DNA of 64,000 nucleotides from assembly GCA_900544175.1 (NCBI GenBank), contig UQUN01000001.1:124001-188000 (forward strand), read 5' to 3'. The DNA comes from an uncultured Alistipes sp. Its GTDB lineage: Bacteria; Bacteroidota; Bacteroidia; Bacteroidales; UBA932. The notes under the pieces were generated by a model. That model was not told the DNA's origin. It made no database searches and was given only the letters and a program-made list of their open reading frames with translations. A program made the translations under genes and the position numbers. Below are positions 7,124 through 14,632 of the stretch, one piece after another (position 1 is the stretch's first letter; each line of letters opens with the position of its first letter).

Positions 7124-7831
7124 TCACGTATCCACGGATTCTTGTTCCAATGGGATGTTGGAGTGAGAAAATTCGCCGTTAATCCAGAAGGTGGCTTCCT
7201 TGCCAATGAAGTGAAGAAGCACATAATTCGGGTCGTTCGGTCCGCCGGGGAAATGATAGGCAAACCAGTCCTGCCACATTTCCTTGCGGATGGCATCGTC
7301 CGTGATAACCTCTACCGTTCCGCGTAGGGCAACCCCGTCTCCGTAATGGTCATAACAAAGACCCGTCTTGTTGTTCGCCTTAAAATCATTGACCTTTACA
7401 GAACCGGCACTTGTCGCCATCCACACCTCATGAAAACCCTTTGCTCCAATCTTGGACATCTGCACAGGTCGAGGATAACCGTTGGTGTCAATGGAAGCGA
7501 CCGTCACGTTTTCGCATTGGGCAAGCAAATGAGTCGCTTTTTCCGTCAGTGTCCGTTCATCTTTTTCTTTCCACCGTTTCAGGCGCGGAAAGTATTGAAG
7601 CATCTGTTCTTTGGCCTGTATGGGAGTTAAGTTACATCCAGCCTGTGTATTCCATTGGTCTAAGAATTGCAGGCAGAACTCTATCATTTGCCCCATCGTA
7701 AAATCTTGGGTAAACGCACCGTTCTTGTAACAGTACATGCAATAATCCTCGCTGCGGCTTCCATCGGCATTGAGCCCTCTGTTCTCATCGTTCAGGGGCA
7801 TGCCGCAACTTTGACAAAACTGTTGTTCCAT
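7124..7831 (-). CDS. Zinc-ribbon plus pyridoxamine-phosphate-oxidase-like flavin protein
   Basis: This 235-residue protein starts with a four-cysteine zinc ribbon (CQSCGMPL ... YCMYCYKNG, residues 6-35). A short helical linker follows. The second half (about 95-230) is a PNPOx-like split barrel of the general-stress FMN-binding type: ASIDTNGYPRPVQMSKIG, VWMATSAGSVKVNDFKAN and GTVEVITDDAIRKEMW. Such proteins bind FMN or related cofactors and reduce small molecules; the substrate is unknown. The 255 bases downstream (6869-7123) hold no assignable gene. It is cytoplasmic. Confidence 0.85.
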   Translation of the reverse strand: MEQQFCQSCGMPLNDENRGLNADGSRSEDYCMYCYKNGAFTQDFTMGQMIEFCLQFLDQWNTQAGCNLTPIQAKEQMLQYFPRLKRWKEKDERTLTEKATHLLAQCENVTVASIDTNGYPRPVQMSKIGAKGFHEVWMATSAGSVKVNDFKANNKTGLCYDHYGDGVALRGTVEVITDDAIRKEMWQDWFAYHFPGGPNDPNYVLLHFIGKEATFWINGEFSHSNIPLEQESVDT

Positions 7832-7900
7832 ATATATATCCTATTTATGTCTATCTCTTTCTTTATAAGCGGTTATAGTTACTTAACAAGGGAAAGAATA

Positions 7901-8707
7901 TCACCCCCTATACTCCGTCGGGCTTACCCCCAGATGCTGCTGCACGTAACGGCTGAAATAGGCGGGTGACGAGAAGGCGAACATGTCGGAAATGCTGACG
8001 AAGGTCAGGGACTTGTCGCGGAGCAGGCGGGAGATGTCGAGGACGGTGTAGCGGTGTATCCAGTAGTTGGCGGCGTAACCGCTTATCTTGCGGGAGATTT
8101 CGGACAGGTATTTGGGAGTCACGCACAGCTTGTCGGCATACCAGTTCACTTCGCGGTGTCTGCGGTATGTCCCGTTCTCCAGCATGTTGAGGAATCGGCT
8201 CATGATGGCGGCGCTTTGCAGCGGGATGTTGTCTACTCCATACAGATGGGAATGGAAGTCGAAGAAATCAATTATCAGCATCTGTATGGAGGCTATCAGC
8301 AGGTCCTTGCGGAAATGGTGACCGGTCTGCGCCAGCCGCGCTTCCACCATCTCGAAGTCCCGGCGGCACAGTTCCTGCTGTCCGGCGTCCAGTTTCATGA
8401 TGGGATTGCGGAACAGAGCCAGCTGACCTTTCATGCCATAGTTACTGAGCGGCGTCGAGAGCACGATGAATTCGGAGGTGACGTATATCACCTTCACCCG
8501 GAAATCGTCTGCCGGACGGATGCACTCCACTAACTTGCCTTTGCGGACAATCATCAGGTCACCCGCCTGCAGCTCGCGTTCCTCGCTATTGTATTTCAGC
8601 CTGCATGAACCGGCCAGACAAAGGGCGTGGGCCAGATAGTCGCTGTAGGCATCCGTTCCCAGTCCGTCAAGGGTGTCCTTCAGGATTATATTTTCCTTGT
8701 CTGCCAT
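7901..8707 (-). CDS. AraC-family transcriptional regulator
   Basis: The 268-residue protein has an N-terminal cupin-like sensing half (about 20-150, with ELQAGDLMIVRKGKLVEC). The C-terminal AraC DNA-binding domain (about 170-268) has WYADKLCVTPKYLSEISRKISG as the first helix-turn-helix and ISDMFAFSSPAYFSRYVQQHLGVSP as the second. It is intact, unlike the AraC remnant at 1545-1980. A near-consensus -7 box (TATCTTCG on the minus strand, 8726-8733) precedes it. The effector and targets are unknown; the next gene downstream is the zinc-ribbon PNPOx protein. Confidence 0.9.
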   Translation of the reverse strand: MADKENIILKDTLDGLGTDAYSDYLAHALCLAGSCRLKYNSEERELQAGDLMIVRKGKLVECIRPADDFRVKVIYVTSEFIVLSTPLSNYGMKGQLALFRNPIMKLDAGQQELCRRDFEMVEARLAQTGHHFRKDLLIASIQMLIIDFFDFHSHLYGVDNIPLQSAAIMSRFLNMLENGTYRRHREVNWYADKLCVTPKYLSEISRKISGYAANYWIHRYTVLDISRLLRDKSLTFVSISDMFAFSSPAYFSRYVQQHLGVSPTEYRG

Positions 8708-8794
8708 AGCCCGCCTTTTTCTCAGCGAAGATACGCAGAAGCCGGGAGCAGAGCAAATTTATTTGCAGTACCGGGATGCCCCAGTCGTAATGTC

Positions 8795-9646
8795 TTACAG
8801 CAAACCGGTGATGCTCTCAGCCGGTATCTCCAGTCTGGAGAAGGCGAACATCTTCTTGCCGAGGTCTTTCAGCGAGGCTCCGATGTGATAGATGTCCGTG
8901 TCGTCGATAATCAGGAATCGGTCGTGGCACTTCTTGTAGGTATGGATGCCTATCGGGGGGTATTGGCTGTTATGCTTCTGCATGTCCAGTTGCAGTTGTC
9001 GGCTGACAGCCTGTGTGTAGATGTCGGCTTTCACGCCGGCATTCCGCTTGCTGAGCATCAGCAGCACCGACTCGTTCACGTAGTTGTCTATCAGCAGTAG
9101 GGATACCTTTGCGGAGCGTATCAGGTCGGTGGCGAACTTGTAGGCATCGAATATCTGGCCGTCGTGGAAAATGCCTTCTACGGGTGGCAACGAGGTGCGG
9201 ACAAAGAAATCCACCTTATCCGTCAGGTATTCTATCTGCCTTTCGTGCTTCTGAAGCCTTGTATCAATCTGTTCCAACCGATAGTTGATGGCATGGCCGC
9301 GCAACAAATAGTCTTTCAGCACCTGGTTTGCCCATTGGCGGAACTGTGTGCCTCTGATGGATTTCACGCGGTAGCCTACGGAAATAATGACATCGAGGTT
9401 ATAATACTTGACTCGGTACTTCTTGCCATCGGCAGCAGTTGTCAAGGATTCCTTGACAACTGCTGCCGGACTTAATTCTTTCTCTTTGAAGATGTTGTTC
9501 GTGTGCAGACTTACGTTTTGCTTGGATGTCTGAAACAATTCAGCCATTTGCGCCTGCGTCAGCCACACCGTTTCTTCTTCCAGCCGTACTTCCAGCTTGA
9601 CTTCATTGTCCGGCTGATATAGTATGATTTCTCCTTGATTCTCCAT
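8795..9646 (-). CDS. RhuM-family protein with PLD-like C-terminal domain
   Basis: Residues 1-150 match the RhuM family: WLTQAQMAELFQTSKQNVSLHTNNIFKEKEL followed by YYNLDVIISVGYRVKSIRGTQFRQWA, a putative DNA-binding module also seen in phage and pathogenicity-island genes. The C-terminal part (about 175-283) has ATDLIRSAKVSLLLIDNY and HDRFLIIDD, which look like one half of a phospholipase-D/nuclease fold. The usual HxK is altered to HDR, so catalysis is uncertain. The gene contains a 39-base perfect palindrome and has a long hairpin-bearing leader. The role is unknown; mobile-island or defence association is inferred. Confidence 0.85.
   Translation of the reverse strand: MENQGEIILYQPDNEVKLEVRLEEETVWLTQAQMAELFQTSKQNVSLHTNNIFKEKELSPAAVVKESLTTAADGKKYRVKYYNLDVIISVGYRVKSIRGTQFRQWANQVLKDYLLRGHAINYRLEQIDTRLQKHERQIEYLTDKVDFFVRTSLPPVEGIFHDGQIFDAYKFATDLIRSAKVSLLLIDNYVNESVLLMLSKRNAGVKADIYTQAVSRQLQLDMQKHNSQYPPIGIHTYKKCHDRFLIIDDTDIYHIGASLKDLGKKMFAFSRLEIPAESITGLL
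9430..9468. repeat. 39-bp perfect palindrome inside the RhuM gene
   Basis: CGGCAGCAGTTGTCAAGGA, a single T, and the exact reverse complement of the first arm make two 19-base arms around one base. The encoded residues AAVVKESLTTAAD fit the family consensus, so it is part of the reading frame and not an insertion. An arm of this length is far beyond chance. Confidence 0.9.
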
Positions 9647-9664
9647 AGTGTATAAAAATAAAAC

Positions 9665-9700
9665 AGTCCCCGATGAGCATCGTCGAGAGGCTTGGGGACT
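9665..9700 (-). promoter_or_regulatory. Hairpin in the RhuM leader
   Basis: AGTCCCC (9665-9671) pairs perfectly with GGGGACT (9694-9700). A nested CGATGAGCATCG can form a second small hairpin as an alternative. It lies in the predicted 5' untranslated region, between the promoter at 9708-9715 and the start codon. A regulatory role is possible but unproven. Confidence 0.4.
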
Positions 9701-9707
9701 TGTCCTG

Positions 9708-9715
9708 CAAAAGTA
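9708..9715 (-). promoter_or_regulatory. -7 box of the RhuM gene
   Basis: The minus strand reads TACTTTTG, an exact TAnnTTTG match, 61 bases before the start codon. Confidence 0.55.
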
Positions 9716-9922
9716 CGGCTTTATTCCGTGCCCGCCAAACTTTTCCCCGAGGAATGAAAAAACAGAAATAAGTGTACGCCCTACCGCAATCCTTGTAAAA
9801 CGGTGTCTCTTGAGCCGCCATACCTTTGCAGTGACAAAATAAATCCGGGATGCGGGTCTCTGTCCGTTGATATTGGTGTGTCAATCAGTAATTCGTGTAT
9901 GGACCGGCGATGCCCTGTTCTG

Positions 9923-9930
9923 TAATTTTG
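9923..9930 (+). promoter_or_regulatory. -7 box of the flavodoxin pair
   Basis: TAATTTTG matches TAnnTTTG exactly and lies 34 bases before the first flavodoxin start. Confidence 0.55.
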
Positions 9931-9964
9931 CAATTGGAAATGAATCAATAAAAACATTGAGACA

Positions 9965-10567
9965 ATGAAAAAATATTTTGTTTATCTGATGACGGCTCTT
10001 GCCGTCACTGCGTTTGCATCTTGTGTAAGCGATGAACCCGTATCCGACGGGACAACAGACCAACCGGAAAACCCCGAAGGTCCTTCGGCAGACAGCAGCA
10101 GCATGCTGATTGCTTACTTTACCCGCACCAACAACACGGGCACTGTAGCCGGACGTATTGCCGAGCTGACCGGCGGCACGCTTTACCGCATTGAGACTGT
10201 GGTTCCCTATCCGGAAGATTATACCGAATGTACTGAGGTAGCACGTGAGGAACTGGAGAACGGGACCCGTCCCGAATTAAGCGGGACAGTGGAGAATATG
10301 GAGCAGTATGACATCGTATTTGTCGGTTGCCCAGTATGGTGGGGAGATGCCCCGATGCCGATATGGTCGTTCCTCGAAAGCGAGGAGTATGACTTTACAG
10401 ACAAGACCATTATCCCTTTCTGTACTTATGCGACAACGGGCTGGGAGGCTACATTGGACCGTATAGTAACTCTTACACCGGACTCAGAATATCTTGAAGG
10501 TTTCCATGTGAGCGGACGCAATACCGGCGGAGTGGAAAGCTGGCTGCAGGAAATCGGCATTATCTGA
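9965..10567 (+). CDS. Flavodoxin-like lipoprotein
   Basis: The 200 residues begin with a lipoprotein signal (lipobox AFASC, Cys 20) and an acidic, proline-rich linker. A flavodoxin domain follows: IAYFTRTNNTGTVA is the FMN phosphate loop, VFVGCPVWWGDAPMPIWSF the second FMN loop and IIPFCTYATTGWEATLDRI the third. It would carry FMN in the periplasm, tethered to a membrane. It shares its architecture with the next gene and probably forms an operon with it (31-base gap). The redox partner is unknown. Confidence 0.88.
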   Translation: MKKYFVYLMTALAVTAFASCVSDEPVSDGTTDQPENPEGPSADSSSMLIAYFTRTNNTGTVAGRIAELTGGTLYRIETVVPYPEDYTECTEVAREELENGTRPELSGTVENMEQYDIVFVGCPVWWGDAPMPIWSFLESEEYDFTDKTIIPFCTYATTGWEATLDRIVTLTPDSEYLEGFHVSGRNTGGVESWLQEIGII

Positions 10568-10598
10568 CAATCATCTTCGACAAAAAACAGTTAAGCCA

Positions 10599-11153
10599 GT
10601 GAAAATGAAAAAAAGAATTTTTGCACTTGTGACTCTTTTACTTGCAGGAGGAATCTGTATGTATGCACAGAACAGCAGAATATTGGTTGCCTATTTCAGC
10701 TGGGGCGGCAACACCCGGCATGTAGCCGAGTACATCGCCCGGCAGACAGGCGGCACCCTTTTCCGTATAGAGCCGGAGAAGCCGTATCCTTCTGAATACG
10801 TTCCCTGCACCGAGGTGGCCAAGGCTGAGAAAGAGCAGAACGCCCGTCCGGCCATCAGGGACAGGGTGGAGGACTGGGACAGCTACGACACCGTCTTTAT
10901 CGGCTGCCCCGTCTGGTGGTGGACTGCCCCGATGATCATCAACACTTTCGCTGAAAGCTACGACTTCTCGGGCAAGACAGTCGTTCCCTTCTGTACCTAT
11001 GCCGAGACCTACCGCGACGAGACTCTTGCACGCATCGTGGAACTAACGCCCGATGCCAGTCACCTGAAAGGCTTCGGAGCCGTGGACCGGAACACTGACG
11101 GCATCACGGAGTGGCTGAAAGAGATAGGTTTTGGGAGCAGAAAAACAAACTGA
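10599..11153 (+). CDS. Exported flavodoxin
   Basis: This 184-residue protein has a signal peptide ending near CMYAQ, so it is likely soluble in the periplasm. The FMN loops are AYFSWGGNTRHVA, FIGCPVWWWTAPMIINTF and VPFCTYAETYRDETL. It is a paralogue of the upstream lipoprotein flavodoxin (shared CTEVA and GCPVWW signatures). An alternative start is the ATG at 10605. The last base of its stop codon overlaps the ATG of the esterase remnant that follows. Confidence 0.88.
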   Translation: MKMKKRIFALVTLLLAGGICMYAQNSRILVAYFSWGGNTRHVAEYIARQTGGTLFRIEPEKPYPSEYVPCTEVAKAEKEQNARPAIRDRVEDWDSYDTVFIGCPVWWWTAPMIINTFAESYDFSGKTVVPFCTYAETYRDETLARIVELTPDASHLKGFGAVDRNTDGITEWLKEIGFGSRKTN

Positions 11154-11409
11154 TGAAACGCAAATATGTGTGTCTCACATTGCAACTTTGCCTTTGCCTG
11201 CTGTATGTCTCCTGCGGCACGGACGAATACGGCATACGTCTACCTGCCTTACGGCTATGACGCGGCTGGCGGAGGTGTTCAACCCCACGAACATGACCTT
11301 CCATCAGAAAGAGGGCGCACGCCACGAGTTCCGTCCCATTCCGGAATACCTGTACAACGTCCTGCCGTTCTTTTTCCCGAAAGCCAACGATAATTATGAA
11401 AGAGAATAA
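11153..11409 (+). pseudogene. Esterase-type alpha/beta hydrolase remnant, middle deleted
   Basis: An N-terminal lipoprotein signal (LLYVSCG) is followed, in another frame, by NTAYVYLPYGYDA, the usual start of esterase-D/feruloyl-esterase-like domains. The third frame then gives MTFHQKEGARHEFRPIPEY and LPFFFP, matching the C-terminal end of the same family. About 150-200 central residues, including the catalytic serine, are missing, and the frame shifts twice. The gene is not functional. Confidence 0.7.
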
Positions 11410-11411
11410 AT

Positions 11412-12559
11412 ATGAATGATTTTACTTATCAATACCCCGTCCGCCAACACTTCGGCAAGGGGTGTGCCGAGAGCGCGATCAAGGAAGAAATGGCCCGCGT
11501 GGGACGGAACGTGCTGCTGGCCTATGGCGGTGGCTCGCTGCGGCGCACGGGATTGTATGACACAATCACCGGCTGGCTGCGCGAGTGTGGCAAGACGGTG
11601 ACAGACTTCGGGGGCATCCTGCCCAACCCCACCTACGATAAAGTGCAGGAGGGGGCGCGCATCGTCCGCGAGCAAGGCATCGACTTCATCCTGGCCGTGG
11701 GCGGCGGTTCGGTCATCGACTGCTGCAAAATCGTGTCAGCACAGGCACGGACGGATGAGGACATCTGGGACATGATGTACGAGAAACACCGCCTGCCGAC
11801 GGAGTTCGTGCCGATTGGGGCAGTAGTAACTGCATCGGGCACGAGTGCCGAGCAGAACAACGCATCACCAATACCGCGAAGAAACTGAAACAGCCGCTTG
11901 TCGGCGCTTATCACTCTTTCGCCATACTCGACAGCGACCTGACGAAGACCTTGCCTATGAGGCAGGTTGTCAGCGGAGCTTTCGATACATTGAGCCACTG
12001 CATGGAAACTTATATGGGCCGTCCGCTGGAGGACAACGTCTCCGATGAAATCAACGAAGCCGTGATGCGCAACGTCATCCGGAACCTGCGTGCCCTCATT
12101 GCCAATCCCGATGACGACTTTGCCCGTGGAGAGCTGATGTGGGACTCGGCCCTTGCCGAAAACGGCCTGCTGAAGCTGGGCAAGCAGACTGATTTCCAGT
12201 GTCACATGCTGGAGCATGCCGTCGGTGCTTACACCGACTGCAACCACGGGCAGGGGCTGGCCGTCATCCATCCGGCCCTCTACCGCCGCCTGCTCGATGA
12301 AGGCAAGGAGAAACTGGCGCGAATGGGCGAACGGGTGTGGGGCGTGAAAGGCCGCACGACGGAAGAGACAGCCGCCCTGTGTGTCGACGCGCTCGAGGCT
12401 TTCATCCGGGAGATAGGCTTGCTCGTGCGCTGGAGCGAGATGGGCATCACGGACGAGACAGTCCTGCGTGCCGCTGCCGAAACCTGTCTGCTGATGCCCG
12501 GCTGCTGCAGGCCGTTCACGAGGGACGAACTGTTCGAGGTGTTGAAGGAACGTATGTGA
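11412..12559 (+). pseudogene. Iron-containing alcohol dehydrogenase with a frameshift
   Basis: Two frames together make a nearly complete group III alcohol dehydrogenase of about 382 residues. The first (11412 to about 11858) ends with VGGGSVIDCCKI, TASGTSAEQNN and then nonsense. The second resumes at RITNTAKKLKQPLVGAYHSFAILD and runs to the stop, with the metal-binding DTLSHCMETY and HMLEHAVGAYTDCNHGQGLAV histidines intact. The break near 11860 fits loss of a few bases at the usual NNGAVIT sequence. Close to YqhD/ButA-like alcohol dehydrogenases. A sequencing error is possible, but neighbouring genes are broken too. Confidence 0.82.
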
Positions 12560-12577
12560 CAGACATTTTAAAAGAAA

Positions 12578-13123
12578 ATGGCAATGAACGACTTATTCAA
12601 GACAATGCTGTGCGGTGCCGCAGCTCTCATGCTGGCAGGCACGGCGGTGGCACAGACCAAACGTGCATTTACCGAGGAGGATTTCTCCACCATCCAAAGT
12701 CCCAACGCCAATCCTTTCGGACTGGTCTACCGGGGCGCACTCACTGAAAACGAAGCGGGCCAGGTGAACATCCACCGCATCACCTACGACCTGAACGGGC
12801 TGAAGATAGCCGCCAACGTCTATACCCCTGCCGGATATGACGCATCGAAGACGTATCCCGCGTCGGCTGTACAGTATGTCCGGGGAATGCCCGTAGTCAA
12901 GATTTTCGGACAGAGTGTCCTTCCGTTCCGTCAATTCAATGCCGAGATCCAGGCATACAGGACATTTGCCCTGAAGTGCTGTGATACCTTCCTGTTTTAC
13001 GATACGCTCTATGAGAACATTGCCGTCGGCTCTTCTTCTGCCACCCACGAAAAAGTGATGGCGGCCGCCAGGGCAGCCCAATGCCATGATTTCATAGAAA
13101 GTCAAATGCAGAAATTTTTGTAA
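12578..13123 (+). pseudogene. Chimeric frame: hydrolase N-terminus joined to two ABC-transporter fragments
   Basis: Residues 1-95 are the exported N-terminus of an alpha/beta hydrolase (signal to AVAQ, then NPFGLVYRGALTENEAG and VYTPAGYDASKTYP). Residues about 96-134 (VQYVRGMPVVKIFGQSVLPF) match the cytoplasmic end of an ABC exporter membrane domain. Residues about 137-175 (DTFLFYDTLYENIAVG ... ARAAQCHDFIE) match the region after the Q-loop of an ABC ATPase. The Walker A and catalytic serine are both absent. It looks like the scar of at least two in-frame deletions and is unlikely to have either parent's activity. Confidence 0.75.
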
Positions 13124-13150
13124 TTTGCAGAAATTTTAGACGTAACGCGT

Positions 13151-14194
13151 ATGAAAAATCTTGTATTTGCAGTGGTGGCTGCAGTCTCTGTCTTGTTTTT
13201 GTCGGGCTGTGTTTCCGGAAATAGGTATGTAATCGAAGGAGCTGGTGAGTCTCTCGTAGACGGGCATTGGATGTACGTTATGGATGGTGAAGACTGGTCC
13301 ATACTGGATTCGGCCAGGATAGAGAACGGGTCGTTCCGGATAGAGGGATCTGATTTCGGCTCACAGACGGCTTTTCTGTATATGGGAGCAAATTCCGCTC
13401 CGTCCGGGCTTTACCAGGTGAGCGATATTGTGCTGCTGGAACCAGGGACTGTAACTATGAAGTACGAGCCGGATTACGAGATGTTTTTTGCGCACGGAAC
13501 TCCGATGAACGATCTCTACAGTCGGCTGTCATTGGAGGGAATAGGTGAGGATGCCGATCCTATGGATCTTGTCCGGGGCAATCACAATGTGCTGGGTCTG
13601 GTACTCCTCGACGGATTAATGGAGGGGTGCTCCAAGTCGGAAGTCGAGGCTCTTCTGGCGGACTTCCACGTGAGTATGAGGGAGCATCCGTTGTATGTGC
13701 GTCTGCAGGAGACAGTTGAGGCGATAAAAGTCGATGTCGGACTGCCCTACTATGATATAGAAGGCAAAGATACCGATGGCAATACACTTAAACTCAGCGA
13801 TGTCGTGGGCAGGGAAGGGGTGCGTTACGTGCTTTTGGACTTCTGGGCCTCCTGGTGCGCTCCTTGTCGTGAGGAACTGCCTGAACTTGTCAGTATTTAC
13901 TGGCAATACCACCGCTCCGGCTTCGAGATATACGGTATGTCCTTTGACGGCAATCTGGTACAGAACTGGAAGGAAGCTCTTGGAGAGTTCCGCATGAACT
14001 GGCCCAACGCGCTTGCGGAATTTTCCGGAAATGCCAGTACCAGCCCATTCTGGACCGCATACGGAGTCAGCGGCATCCCTTCAAACTTTCTCATAGATGC
14101 TTCGACCGGGGAAGTGATCGCTAAAAATCTGCACGGCGAGGACCTTGCGGCAGAACTCGAGACTCTTTTCCCGGCTGAGGCCGGACAACGGTAA
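13151..14194 (+). CDS. TlpA-like thioredoxin-fold lipoprotein with DUF4369-like N-terminal domain
   Basis: The 347-residue protein has a lipoprotein signal (lipobox LSGC, Cys 20), an N-terminal beta-rich domain of the DUF4369 kind (about 25-110), a helical spacer and a C-terminal TlpA/ResA-like thioredoxin domain (about 200-340). The active site is WCAPC in LDFWASWCAPCREELPEL, and the cis-proline loop is SGIPSNFLID. It probably reduces or isomerises disulfides in the periplasm. Its last codons form one arm of a 15-bp hairpin that may end transcription. Confidence 0.9.
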   Translation: MKNLVFAVVAAVSVLFLSGCVSGNRYVIEGAGESLVDGHWMYVMDGEDWSILDSARIENGSFRIEGSDFGSQTAFLYMGANSAPSGLYQVSDIVLLEPGTVTMKYEPDYEMFFAHGTPMNDLYSRLSLEGIGEDADPMDLVRGNHNVLGLVLLDGLMEGCSKSEVEALLADFHVSMREHPLYVRLQETVEAIKVDVGLPYYDIEGKDTDGNTLKLSDVVGREGVRYVLLDFWASWCAPCREELPELVSIYWQYHRSGFEIYGMSFDGNLVQNWKEALGEFRMNWPNALAEFSGNASTSPFWTAYGVSGIPSNFLIDASTGEVIAKNLHGEDLAAELETLFPAEAGQR

Positions 14195-14224
14195 GCGAAG
14201 ACATATCTGCGCTTACCGTTGTCC
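14183..14224. terminator. 15-bp stem overlapping the thioredoxin gene's stop
   Basis: GGACAACGGTAAGCG pairs exactly with CGCTTACCGTTGTCC across a 12-base loop. It lies at the end of a plus-strand gene facing a minus-strand gene, as terminators do. It lacks a T-tract, so it may be a repeat rather than a classical terminator. Confidence 0.5.
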
Positions 14225-14323
14225 CGCGACCGCAGCAAAGTCTTATCTGCACTCAGCACCGGAGCCCCGCGACCGAAGCCCCTTCCTGGGAAGGGGTTTG
14301 GGGATGGGTAGGAAAAGCGGAGC

Positions 14324-14358
14324 GAAGTCGTATCTGCGCTCAGTGCAGATACGACTTC
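14324..14358. terminator. 14-bp stem overlapping the wHTH gene's stop
   Basis: GAAGTCGTATCTGC pairs exactly with GCAGATACGACTTC across a 7-base loop. It includes the last codons of the minus-strand regulator. Like its partner at 14183-14224 it has no T-tract. CCCCTTCC with GGAAGGGG at about 14278-14295 adds a third small stem between the two. Confidence 0.5.
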
Positions 14359-14627
14359 AGGGCCTCCACATACTCCGCAAACGCCCCCCGTCCCTTCTGC
14401 GTTATCCTGCAGACAGTACGCGGTTTCCGCCCGACGAACCCTTTTTCGACAGTGATGTAACCTGCCTCGGACAGTTTGTCGAGCTGTACGCTCAGATTGC
14501 CGGCTGTGGCTCCTGTGGCTTCGCGCAGGTACACGAAATCGGCTTCCTCAAGCGAGAGCAGGGTGGACATGACTGCCAGACGCAGTTCCGAGTGCAGCAG
14601 CGGGTCCAGTTTTACAAAGTCTCCCAT
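14340..14627 (-). CDS. Small winged-helix transcriptional regulator
   Basis: This 95-residue protein is a single winged helix of the MarR/PadR-like HTH_34 type: LHSELRLAVMSTLLSLEEADFVYLREATGATAGNLSVQLDKLSEAGYI, then the wing FVGRKPRTVCRIT. It lies five bases downstream of the membrane-protein gene and is surely co-transcribed with it. Paired wHTH/membrane genes of this kind are widespread in Bacteroidota; the regulator probably controls its own operon, but the signal is unknown. Confidence 0.85.
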   Translation of the reverse strand: MGDFVKLDPLLHSELRLAVMSTLLSLEEADFVYLREATGATAGNLSVQLDKLSEAGYITVEKGFVGRKPRTVCRITQKGRGAFAEYVEALKSYLH

Positions 14628-14632
14628 GGCCG

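Larger units (their letters stand above)
9647..9964. other. Divergent intergenic region between RhuM and the flavodoxin
   Basis: These 318 bases contain no gene. They hold the RhuM leader with its hairpin, the RhuM promoter and the flavodoxin promoter. A further TACCTTTG word on the plus strand at 9831-9838 lies too far from the next start to be assigned. Confidence 0.5.

Noticed and set aside
6377..7327. Plus-strand open frame (316 codons) opposite the DUF362 gene
   Set aside because: Antisense to a recognisable gene with a promoter; no domain.
9831..9838. TACCTTTG as a promoter for the flavodoxin pair
   Set aside because: It is over 120 bases from the start, while a second exact match at 9923-9930 is well placed.
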